A stretch of 64,000 bases of DNA, taken from Entamoeba invadens IP1. Its lineage: Eukaryota; Evosea; Mastigamoebida; Endamoebidae. Shown piece by piece: positions 45,130-56,300 of this stretch. How positions within the stretch are numbered: position 1 is the stretch's first letter; the number at the start of each line of letters is the position of its first letter. The notes beneath the pieces are model-generated. The model was not told the origin of the DNA and made no database searches. It was given only the letters and a program-made list of their open reading frames with translations. Where the stretch lies: positions 465,202 to 529,201 of the forward strand of contig NW_004191832.1 in NCBI RefSeq assembly GCF_000330505.1, read 5' to 3'. Made by a program: the position numbers and the translations under genes.

Positions 45130-47200
45130 AGGTCCAATCTGTGACTTGAGCAATTTTAAACTATTTAACAAATACGAAAATTGTTTAAATTAATTTAATA
45201 TATTAGTTGTTTTTTGTTTATTTGACAGTCCATAGTCTTTAAAATTTGGTGGTCATAATTAATAAAAATAAAACGATAACGAAATATAAATAAATTAGGA
45301 TGTTTTCCCAATGTTTAAAGATAAAAATAGGTAATCCAAAATGGGCGCTATCGATTAAATGGAAACGGTTTACATAAAATATAAAAATAAATATTTTATC
45401 ATCAAAAAGCAGAAGCAGACGATTCAAAAATTATAAAATTGATTTCAGTTCTTTGTTGTGGTACATTAACTTTTGTTTCAACAAAAATGAATACACTTTC
45501 ATGATTATTTTAAAATTCAATTCCATATATATTTAGTTATTATAACAGTTATTTCTCTAGATCATACATAAAAGTGCATTAAAACATAAATGTTTGTCTA
45601 TTTGGATTTATAATACGATGCACATATAATCTAAGTAATACACAAACATTTAATATCAATTCAAATGCTTTCAAATTGAATATTAATAAAATAGAATAAT
45701 ATTTTTAATTAAATTTATAAAATATATTTAATCAATTTCAAGAGACAACACCAATGTAATTAAAAAACAAATTGGTTTATTATTATCATTTTTAATTTGT
45801 TCACATGTATATTTGATTATTTATCATATACAAAAATAATGTAATTGTCAGTTATATTAACCAGTAAATATATTTTATTTTTTAACATGTACAAATGGGT
45901 TGTGAACAACAAGTAGTTAGAAATATTTATTTAAATACTTTTCATAATATAATATTTATGTATTTGTTTGGTTTGAAATTATCTGTTTACACACTCAAAA
46001 AGTATAAATGTTTAATAATTTTATCATTTTTACTATGAGCGTGTAAAGTATAAAAGTGAATCATTTTTTTTATAATAATTATCAAAATACAATCATTAAA
46101 AGTAACTGTATTATCATGTTATCATTTCACTATTCAATAATGGTTGTGATGTCATTTTCATAATGTGCTATCTATGTGTGTAATCAGACATAATAAATAA
46201 AAAAGATTATATATATTAAATAACGTTATTTTCATGTTATTATCAACAGTGAGTTATTGAAAAATAATCATTTTTTATGTGGTTACACACTTAAAATAGT
46301 CACACCCGTTCTAAATATAAAAGATATATTCATAAATCAAAAATATGTCGAAAACAATTATTATCTTTGGTTTATGTTTACATCAACAATTACATTTAAA
46401 CATGTTTGTTAATTATTTATTTATCATTCCATGTCTTGTCATATTGGTAACTGTATGCGTGAATATCAAAAATTACTTTTTTATATGAAATACAGTTGTT
46501 TAAATAAAAATATTGTAAAAAAATACAATTAATTTTTGTTTACCAAATAATTTTTTTGTAATCACTTTTTTTAACATAAAAAATAATTAATTAATTATTT
46601 TTTTAATTATAATTATTTGACACGCATTTCAAACCTTTTTTACAATTTCTTAATTATTTTACGTATGTTTTTGACTTTAAATAATTATTGTCAACCCAAG
46701 CATTTTGATGGATCTTCAAGGTCGCCTTTAATACAATTATATCAAATTATATACATTTAATATTATTTTAACCAAATCCAATAAGTTCTGGAATTTGAAT
46801 ATTCAATAGTTTGTTCAACAAAAATGTATGATTTAATATAAAATACATTTGCTATAACAAATTTTATATTCAAACAAAATTGTAATTATTACTAGAATAA
46901 TTATATTATCAACAATTAAATAATTTAAATACAAAATTATTTTCAGTGAATTGTTTATTAAAAAATAAATGTCATTTATCTTCTTCTGATCATTTTATCA
47001 TTAAAAACAATTATTGTCATTTTTCTTTAGAAAAAATATTTAATTTTTACAATGACAAATATAAAAAGTTTTGATATAAAAATGGTCAAAATTTGCAATT
47101 AAAATGAGAAACAAACAAGATGACCAAATGTTATTGTTTTTTTGTGTAAAATTTATAATTTGTATTCAATATATATATAAACAAAATTTGAAAACTGATA
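45130..47200. other. A+T-rich region, no gene supported
   Basis: Only short chance frames. A block at 46681-46732 resembles the complement of 39604-39670. No other structure was seen. Confidence 0.45.
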
Positions 47201-47207
47201 TTATCAA

Positions 47208-47384
47208 ATGCCACCAACAATCAATATAGAATGCTGTACTGGATGCGGTGCTTGTGTATCAGCATGTCCTGCTAACGTCTTTGATCTCCATAACAACAAA
47301 TCATTTGTTGCAAGACCAGAATATTGTATTGAATGTCACCCTTGTGAACAGGCTTGTCCTTTCGATGCGGTCTATAACCCGTAA
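47208..47384 (+). CDS. 2[4Fe-4S] ferredoxin, 58 residues
   Basis: The small protein carries two cluster motifs: CTGCGACVSACP (C10, C13, C16, C20-P) and CIECHPCEQACP (C40, C43, C46, C50-P), the CxxCxxCxxxCP pattern of clostridial-type ferredoxins. Length and spacing fit Entamoeba ferredoxins of about 59 residues. In this anaerobe it takes electrons from pyruvate:ferredoxin oxidoreductase and passes them on to NADP or hydrogenase-like and drug-reducing enzymes, in the cytosol. The start is the only ATG before the first cluster, and TAATT overlaps the stop codon as the probable poly(A) signal. It is short enough to be missed by a 60-codon cut-off. Confidence 0.9.
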   Translation: MPPTINIECCTGCGACVSACPANVFDLHNNKSFVARPEYCIECHPCEQACPFDAVYNP

Positions 47385-48055
47385 TTGCATACATCTTAAT
47401 ATTTTGTGTTGATGTGATAAAGTTGAGCTTTGTATCATTATAATTAGTTAAAACAACTTTCTTTTTAATCAATAATTATTGAGTTAGTATTGAAAAAATA
47501 CAATAAACTTTTCAAGAGTATTTTTATTTTTAATTCAACAAATAAGTTAAACTTTGAAACTAATGTTAAATTATAAATAAAATCAACTAATAAATAATAT
47601 TTTTTTGTTGTTATTGTTTTTATAAATTAATTAAAAAGGTTATTGTTAAATAATTTAAAATAAATGTATTTATGTATTTTAATTCTTACACACCTTACAA
47701 TAATATCAAAAAGACACCTTTTAATTACATTTTCACAGTTATTCCAGAAATAAATCTCTATTTTTTTCACAACACCAAGACAACACCACAATTTTTACAT
47801 TATAGCTCTGCGAGTCCGCCAAAGGCAAAAACTACCGAGCAAAGCAACAACACATTTTTTATCGATTATCAAAAATATTTTTTAATCATTTTCTTTTTTA
47901 TTGGTTTGATTTTTAGTTTAAAAACCAATAGATTCTAAATTAATAATATGACAAATAAAAAAGTGTCACAAAGTTGGTGCTATAAATAACATTTGAATAA
48001 CATTTATCAAAAAATTGAATATATATGAAATAGTCAATTTAACAAACAAACATTA
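47385..48055. other. Intergenic A+T-rich stretch
   Basis: Contains the second copy of the dispersed repeat (47867-47937). A frame at 47672-47938 runs through it but has no family character. Confidence 0.4.
47867..47937 (+). repeat. Dispersed repeat, copy 2
   Basis: Matches 36603-36672 with a few substitutions and one T-run length change. Downstream both copies have GAGTCTTCATTT. Confidence 0.5.
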
Positions 48056-48059
48056 CATG

Positions 48060-48716
48060 CTTGAGTCTTCATTTTTATAACATTTTCTTTGTTTTTTGCA
48101 ATTGTTGATGAGTCGAATATGTTGATAACATCTTCATGCGGGCGATGAAACAAAGTCACTATATCACTTATCCCTTCACGTGTTTTTGCACTTGTCAAAT
48201 GGAATGCAATATTGAGCTCAGCTGCTTTTTGAGCACCTATTAATGGTGAGATGTGTATGTTTCCTTTAATTGTGTCATGACAAAGACCACTAAATGAATT
48301 TGGTTCATAATAAAGTGTTTATTGATTAAAGAAAAACAGTAATCAACGTTATCAAAACGTTTCATTGTTTTGAGTCGTAACATATAAAACACAGAGGTGG
48401 GTGACGGGTTTTACAGAATTCTTTTTGTTATTTATTAAATTAATACTGAATTATAATTTTACTATTCAAAAAAAATCAAACAGATGGTTGTTTTATTTGA
48501 GTATCCATTGTTCCACACTTCAAAAGTCGTCAAATTTACAATTCTTCGTTCCCACAAAAATCGTTTGATAATAAAATCAACTCCATTGACTAGCGTTGAG
48601 TGTACAGACTCTTTACATCCCCCCTCTAATACTTGTGATATCAAACAAGACTTTCCTATATGGTGTTCCCCTATAACCATCAAACTCATTGGTACCACTT
48701 TAAGTTCCTCTTCCAT
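48060..48716 (-). pseudogene. Rab/Ras-like small GTPase, broken
   Basis: The ATG at 48716 opens SLMVIGEHHIGKSCLISQV, a P-loop (GEHHIGKS), then NGVDFIIKRFLWERR (switch I/II region, as GVDF.IKRF in Rab proteins), but the DTAGQ motif is replaced by FEVWNNG and the frame stops at 48462. Downstream pieces KRFDNVDYCFS and AFHLTSAKTREGISDIV (the SAK motif, about 48150-48220) lie in other frames, and no NKxD motif is clear. An intron cannot explain the loss of DTAGQ. Probably a Rab-family pseudogene with about 30 residues of tail left. Confidence 0.65.
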
Positions 48717-48814
48717 TATAATTCTTTTTTAATTTAATAAAATTTAATAATTTCGGTTCTTTATTTCGTTTAGAAATGAGTAGAAATAGACTTGTTAGTG
48801 ATTAAAAAATGTAC

Positions 48815-50590
48815 ATAAAACATTAATTAGTCGTATTGTATTAATGGGCCACCGAGTGATGACAACTCAAACTCATAATATTCTTTCAGCATTTTTCTTC
48901 CCTTAATTTTTCTATATCTCAAAATAAATACAATCGTTCCTTAAATAATACACAAACGACTATTAACCCCACAACTGGAGGAACAACAATTGTAATTAAT
49001 TTCGACGCCTTTCCTTCCTCGGGATAGTTCTTTACAATTTGGTTCTTTGGGAGTCTGTATATAGGGAAGAGGGTGTCCGTCGGTGTAATAGTTTTTAAGA
49101 CTTCTGGTGGTATTTTACACAAAGAGTATGTGTTTTTGAAGTCAAACACCAATTTATTCTCGTCAGTGGACGTCAGCACACACGTCAGATAGAGTGGCTA
49201 TTCCCAGTAACTAAGCTTTCCATTAACTGTTGTGTTCCTAATGATCAGTAAGTCATTCATAATAAAATTTGTCCGTCAGAGTAAAATTGACTGTTGAAAA
49301 CTCGCTGATTTTAATATACACATCGATGTTGTCGGGATTCTCCAACGACAATATCTCTAAGCCGTCACCTACCATATACCCAATAACAAAATTCTCATCC
49401 AGACTTCCAATCAAGTCATTGAAAAAGACGGGAATCTCAAGCCCAAATTGTCCTTTGCAATATTCGTCTTGTCATCCCACCAATTCCCTAAAGGTGACTG
49501 TGCTCCACTCAGCTTGATCGCCTTTTCTGTGATCCCAACTACGACAGAGGATCCACACGCATAACTCCGATCAAACTCAAAAACAACCAAATCGTCAGCA
49601 ACATGTGTGTTTTGTGCAAGAGTAATAAACTCATAATCAATACTTTTGTCTCTACTCAACGTTTTGATAGTCAATGGAAATGTCCCTGATATCAACGAAG
49701 TGTGGTCTGCCGCTCCCTCCATAATACAGTCAGACACAAACGCAGAAATCTTTCGATTAAAGTACTTAAAAGAGACGGAGACTTTGTCTTTAAAACTATC
49801 CAACACAATTCGCGTGGCATATGAATCGGTGTATTGTTTATACCCGGGGTTCAATGTGTATTCGTTGAAAATAGCATTGGTCGATGCAGTCGCGCGCTTT
49901 AAACGATAAACTTGACTTGTTGGCAACACTCTCTCGTTAAACATGAAAACGTTTAATAGTAAAGAGGCCTCATCACAATCGCCAAATTCGGGAGACAAGT
50001 AGTCTGCACATCCAACTACTTGACTCAGACACTCATATTCATTGTCTTTTAAGACATTAATAGTATTCAAATTGATACCCTTCTTAAGATCACACCAACT
50101 CGCATTGTTTTTCATACACTTCTACATGTCTTCTATACGAGTCTCCAACACTTTTCAACATTTTGACTTGACAAATCAACATTGTCACCAAGTCCACACC
50201 CTTGTTGTTGTATCGCACACTTTGATACTAATTGCAGACATGCTGCCTCTGTTTTATACATTTTTCGTTGACCAATGATGTTACACACAAATCCTTCGCA
50301 ATTCACATTATCTGCGTCAGAGTCAAAAACCGTTCCGTCGTATGAATAACAGTTGTTTGGATGTGCAGAGTCATATAGATACTCTTTTTCTACTGGGTCT
50401 TCTAATATCAATTTAATATGGTCAAGTTCAGCTGTGTTGAACCTTCAAAACTGACCATAATCGTCAATTCCTTGTACACAAAATGACTGAAAGAGGTATC
50501 AATTGCTCATTGGGCACAAAACAATTCCCTTTCGACACAATTTCATTATCAAAGTGGATGTCTATTGGATAATTTTTATTTGTTATTGTT
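48815..50590 (-). pseudogene. Single-pass membrane surface protein, unidentified, broken
   Basis: A minus-strand ectodomain of about 500 residues with spaced cysteines (SKGNCFVPNEQL near 50530, NNCYSYDG, NCEGFVCN, CAIQQQGCGLGD, CLSQVVGCADYL, DRSYACGSS), then a membrane helix KLITIVVPPVVGLIVVCVLF (about 48960-49010) and a short basic then acidic tail ending SSLGGPLIQYD. Blocks 49411-50115 and 50133-50411 are clean; breaks occur near 50450 (stop), 50125, 49410, 49200 and 48945. The base composition is less A+T-biased than elsewhere, like a recently lost gene. No family was recognised; the beta-rich ectodomain could be a ligand receptor. Confidence 0.55.
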
Positions 50591-50896
50591 ATATTATTTT
50601 TGAATAATAATATAAATATTGATAATATAAAAAAAAGACAAAGAAAAAAGTATTAATATTTAAACTTTTTGTTTTATAATTTTCATTAAAAAAACATTTT
50701 AAAATCTTGTGGTCTATTTAAATTTAAGTAAAGAATAATTCTTTTTCAAAAATCGTCAAAATATATAAAATGGTTAGTAATTAGTCCATCTAATAATAAT
50801 TTACTTGAATAATAACGCAAAATAAATTATAGATACACGACCAGCTATTTTAGTTGAATATTATAGTATAAAAATAGTGCAACTGAATTAATAAAC

Positions 50897-51922
50897 ATGG
50901 AAAACAAGTTTAACGAAATTATAGCTCTCGATGTTAAAATTTCAAAAGAAATCATTGACTTAAATAACAGAGAAATAAAAGAGTGTTTTGAAGACAACAA
51001 ACTGCTAAATATTGAACAACGTATCTAACAAGCAGAAGGGTTCTTTGACAAACTGGATGAAATTTATGAGCGAAAAAAGAACATCACATCTTCTTTAAAT
51101 GCAATTCTTGATATAATTAAAACAATAGAACATGATATTACAAATAAATTAAATCAGTACTCACCCAATGAAGAATGTGTAAAATTATATGAAATATCCA
51201 ACATTAAAGTAGCACTATATAAAGAATGTTGTAAAATAAAGATTCATCCACATGAAGATGAAATTAAAAAATATGAGAAAACAAGAGACGATAAAGTAAA
51301 TGAGATAATGTATTCTGAAAAGTATAAAATGTATTCTGATGTATACAAAGTAAGACAAAAAGAACAAAAACAATTAAGAAAAAAAGAAAACATCAAATTA
51401 TATGAGCAAGTAAATATTACACTTGAAGAAAAAGAATGTTTTGAAAAATTAGTTGAAAAGAAAATATCAAATGTTCTGTTTGACAGCGAAAAAGATGATT
51501 GGTTACAAGAAACTTCTGTTTTCAATTTACGTTTATTAAATAAAGAAAATGTCTGTATTTTGATAGAAGATGACAATAATAATAAATTTGGAGGAGTTGT
51601 CTCATGTAAAATTCAAAATACAAACACATGGCTAGGAAATGGAAATTCGTTTATCTTTTCATTAACGAAAAACGGGGAAAGAAATTGTAAAAAATATACA
51701 CCTAATAATGGTTTCGAATGCGGCAACGAATTCATATTAAGTCCAAAGGGGCACAAATTGCTTTTTATGTTTGGTGGATGTAAGGGCAATGATATTCGTG
51801 TTTATAAAAAGAAAACTGATAAAAGTTGGTGTTCTCCTTGCACATACACTGCTAAAGCTGGTGATTTAACAGGTACATACTACTTTGAGCCAAAACGTAT
51901 TGTTGTTTTTCAATTAATTTGA
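50897..51922 (+). pseudogene. TLDc-domain protein with one in-frame stop
   Basis: From ATG 50897 to TGA 51922 the frame has 341 codons with a single defect: TAA at 51026-51028 (codon 44; CAA is one change away). Residues 1-170 are charged coiled coil. The C-terminal ~175 residues are a TLDc domain (WLQETSVFNLRLLNKENVCI, FGGVVSCKI, NSFIFSLTKNGERNC, KLLFMFGGCKGNDIRVY, FEPKRIVVFQLI). TLDc proteins are a large Entamoeba family; members elsewhere protect against oxidative damage or regulate V-ATPase. The defect may be a true null allele, an error, or an upstream start after codon 44 could be used (ATG at 51308). Expression unknown. Confidence 0.65.
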
Positions 51923-51949
51923 TTATTTTGCAATACATTTGTATTAAAA

Positions 51950-52370
51950 AAATTAAACAAATAAATATATTATAGATTTTTTTAATTTTAATGTAATCAA
52001 ACAAATCATTAATATAATATTATTTTTGTAATCCATAATGGATCGCATTACAAATTTTTTATAAAGACGCCACTGTCCTCAGATTTTGCTCGAAGATAAC
52101 CATAAAATTAGAAGTGGCAAAACTGAGCTGTCGCAATGGTAGAATAAAAATAAATAATAAGTAAATAATAATAATTATAAACATAAACAAACAAAGAACA
52201 TAGTACATATTAGAACAAAAAATTTATTAAACCCAATATTAACATGGAATATATTCTGTATTATGTAAAATTTTGCCTTATAGATAAATTTTATTAAAAA
52301 ATAATATATAATTAAACTTATTTAAAAAAAATAAAAACTAAAATTATTTTTGCAGTTTTTAGTTACAAAT
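51950..52370. other. A+T-rich stretch
   Basis: No gene or repeat recognised. Confidence 0.4.
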
Positions 52371-52378
52371 TATAAATA

Positions 52379-53239
52379 CAGTATGGTCACTTTAGCTTAT
52401 GTGGAACTTTACCTTATGCAAGGAACCTGTTATAATATATAGTTATTTTATAATATAAAAAATTGTGGATTCTTCCAAAATTGGTAAAAATAACACATTG
52501 GATTTGAAAAAAACGAATGATTTCAATTTTATTATTGTTAGTCAAATATAACCACAAATAATTTACAATAAATTATTATTTTTAATAAAGAATATTATTT
52601 GTGTTTATTATATTTCAAACGTTGTGATAACTCTCATGTTCATTGCAGTTTAATAGAAAAAACATTTGCTATTTAATATAATTTAATAACTAAATTGATA
52701 TAAAAATTGTTTGAATTATTTGATGAACAGGAGGATCAATGAGCATCGTGAAATTGTGACCGTTTTAAAACGATTTTCCATGACAGCCCACTTTATTTGT
52801 ATTGTTTTGGACACCAGCCACATTGAGAAACTCACGATTGAGTAAACACCGTCCAACGCGAGTTTGTTGTCATCGTTTGTTTTATTAACAAACCTTTTGC
52901 GCATAAATATTTCATTTGGCGACGAGACAAGCTGGTAGTAAGTATCATATACCATTTTACAAAACAAAAAATACAAACCGGGATCAAGATTTTCTCTTTA
53001 CGTTGGCCAAAGACGCGGCGTAAAGACTTTAAACATTAAATTATTTAATTTAAAGTTCTGGTTTTCTTGTTCAAAATTATCCAAAAACGACCTCAAAATA
53101 GCTTTTTGCATAAGGCAGCGTGTCTGGTATTTTTAGAATTGAATTGTTTTAACTATTAAAATAGTTTTGTTATATTAAAATTAAATAATAAAATCCTTGC
53201 ATAAGGTAAAGTTTTACATAAGGCAGAGAGTCCATACTG
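52379..53239. mobile_element. TA-flanked element with a captured or unrecognised frame
   Basis: Both ends start CAGTATGG (left CAGTATGGTCACTTTAGC, right read inward CAGTATGGACTCTCTGCC) and both contain AACTTTACCTTATGCAAGGA about 25 bases in. TA flanks each side (52377-52378, 53240-53241). The 861-bp interior has a GC-richer core (52720-53030) with an 86-codon minus-strand frame that has no recognised family. Size and ends fit a non-autonomous Tc1/mariner-type element. Confidence 0.7.
52716..52976 (-). CDS. Unidentified 86-codon frame inside a TA-flanked element
   Basis: Reads LFCKMVYDTYYQLVSS, NDDNKLALDGVYSIVSFS and KWAVMENRFKTVT. The stretch is clearly less A+T-rich than its surroundings, suggesting coding origin. 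Not a recognisable transposase. It might be a captured host gene fragment. Confidence 0.3.
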   Translation of the reverse strand: MYFLFCKMVYDTYYQLVSSPNEIFMRKRFVNKTNDDNKLALDGVYSIVSFSMWLVSKTIQIKWAVMENRFKTVTISRCSLILLFIK

Positions 53240-53396
53240 TATAAAAAATATTATTATCGTATTAAAAATACACTAAATATTTTTGCATATAACCAAGTTG
53301 TATTTAATGTAAAATTAACAATATAGAATCATTATAAAACTGTTTTGTAAAATATATATCACATCAAAAATATAAGTCAGTTATTAAAATAATATA

Positions 53397-56300
53397 AAGG
53401 GGCAGAAAAAACCGATGTTGGAAAAAAGCGATGTTGCCAAAATAATAGTAATTTAATAACACTTTTATAGTTAGTTGTATAGTTTCTTTTTCCACTTTTC
53501 CGCAATTTGATTCAAAAAAACAAGGTTAACATAACTTAATTTCTTTTTTCGAAATGCCAAAAATCATTTTTGAGATTATACATTATTTTTTCTTGTAAAG
53601 ATAAGGTTGAATCTGCCGAAAGACAAAAAAGAAACATAAAACAACGACTTCTAAACTGTTCTTTGAAGCAAGAAAAATATAAAAATTGGCTAAAAAAACA
53701 ATAAAAAGTTTTTAAAAGTTGATTAATGTTTTCAATATTATTTTTCCTTTTTAGCATAAATACAAAAACTTTTAATCAAAACCCCGTCAGTGTACTTTTT
53801 TTTCACACCCCTTAACTTTAACTTTTAATTTTTTTACATGCTATTTATCGTTCATAAAACACAAACTCCACTATCTAATCAATTACATATCAAACAACTT
53901 AATAAACTTATCAATATTCACACTCTTTAAACGTAACAACTTTTCATTTCTTTGATCAAAGACCGACTGCACCTTTATTTCACACCCCCTCTTGATCGAT
54001 TCCTCATTCGATCAGAAATGCAGTCCACGGCCAAACTTGAAAACCGTTTTTTCAAAAGCTACACCACACAAAGTTGAGTGCATCCATTCCCAGCCCTTTT
54101 TTGAGTCCCTGTCAAACAAATGAAATACAGAGCTCCTTTTTATAATCAATTAATTTTTTGAAACTTTTTTCAAAAATCGAAGCAAAATCAAAAAACTGGA
54201 GAAAAAAAACAAAATAAAACGATTTTTTAATTAGAAACATCGAACATCGGTAATATTCCGTTTCATGTGTCCATTTGTTTTTTCCCTGTTTTTTAAATTT
54301 TTTGAACAAAACCTCAACTTTTTTGTGGCAAATATCATTTATGGTCAAGGTTTAATGGTTGTTTATAAAGAACTTGGTCAAACATCGGTTTTTGGTGCCG
54401 TTCATGGGAAAAATAAAAAGACGGGGAAAATAGAGTGGGTTATCCGAAATGGAGGCAACCAAATCTTGGTGGTTAATAAAACAATAAAAATCGTGTTTTT
54501 TCATGTTAAGTTAGTAAAATACTATTTGTATGCCGTGAAAAAACTCAATTATTTTTTGTGTTTTTTAATGGCATTTTATTATTTTTGTTCAGAATTTAGT
54601 GTTGATTGATTTGAGTTTGGTAATAAAAAGGTCAACATCGGTTTTAAGAAATGTTTATATTTTTTAAATTTCAACTCGGCAAAACGCAAATAATGTTTAA
54701 TTTTAAGCAAAACTTTATATAAAATGGTAAAACATCGGTTTTTTCGCCGTAATAAAGACTTGCCCAAAAGTGCATTTTAATAAAAAATTCTAGTTAAGTG
54801 TTGAAAAAAATGACTTAATTGATACTTAATACGTAATTCAATGCACAAACAGTCAATGCAAACACAACTGAAGAGCGCTCAGGCAAGTCTTTGAAATACC
54901 ATTATTATAAAAATAAAAGATTATTTATTATAAGAGTATCTTGTGTATTAATATAGATTTTAAGTGTTATATTATCATATATATCACGCTATATTTTGGG
55001 TTTTTAGACCAATTGTTGATAATCAAAAAACAAATAACTATTGTAGTTAATAAAAATACTATTAAATCATAAAAAATGTCTCGAAAAAAAAAATAAAAAT
55101 TTGATAACTTAATATGTGCAAACTCTTATCAGTAAACCTTGCAGTCGCAAAGGCACTAACTTAACACGAAGCCAAATAAATACAAAATGAAGTGTTCGTT
55201 ATGTGTTATATAAATTAAATCATTGATAAACTAACATGATTTAATATTTTAATAATTTAGTTTGTATAATTTAAACAATAGCTATTAATAATATAACATG
55301 GTTTATAAAAACAAACAAAAAAATATAAATGTGATTCTATTATGATATAATAATAATTTATTTCAAAAACCATTTATAATACAATTATAGAATAAATATT
55401 TAATAATTTATAATAAAAATATTATTAAATCATTCCAAATAAATGTTTTTGACCATTTTGGGCAAATTTATTTAAAGAAATAATTAGTAATTTAAATATT
55501 AAAATAAATCATTCAAAAATAATGTTTAAAAATAAAGTTATTTATTATTATAATTTTTAATATTTTATTTTTATAAAAAACATAAACTTTGTAAAAAAAA
55601 ACTAAACAACAATGCGATAAAATTTCATCGCAAAATAAAAAAAACAAATCCATCAAAGCAAAATAATCAAAATAACACCAAAATTATTTAAACAATCACA
55701 TAATAATTAACAAAATCAATTTAATTGTTAAAAACAACAATCAATAATTAACACAACTATTTTTGTTGAAATATATTCTAAAGTTTCAAATAAAATCAAA
55801 AATACACGTTTAATAATTGAGTGTTTATAACAATCTTTATTTTTCATCAATGTCTCATAACCCAATGATATCAAAACCTCCGAAAGTTAAACATGTGTAT
55901 AAAACACAAGATAAAAAAATGCAAAGTTTAGTGAACACAATGAAAAAACCTTTAATACCACAGTATATTAATGTGATTGATTATTTAAAAGAAATCCTAG
56001 ATATGATTATTTTTTTAATAATCTTGAGATCAAAGTTAAATCCATGGCATTTGATTCTTTCCGTCAACAAGTACGTTATTGTTTAAAGGAATTGCCAGAA
56101 AATGTTTCAAAAATATTAAAAGAAAAAAATTGTCTTTTCCCATTGCACTTGACTATTTTTTCGGGACTTTCGAAAGAAAAAGTGTTCATTGTCAAATCGA
56201 CAAAATAAATAACAAAATAAAAATGGTAAAAAACCGAAAAAGGACGCAAAAGACTACTAAATGATGAAGAAATTATTGCGATACAAAACGCAATAAAAGA

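Noticed and set aside
47672..47938. 88-codon frame with a hydrophobic end
   Set aside because: Runs through a dispersed repeat, low complexity, no motif, no good context.
48060..48716. Intact GTPase with introns
   Set aside because: The P-loop exon lacks DTAGQ and the later blocks are in different frames with no GTTTGT...TAG pair that restores them.
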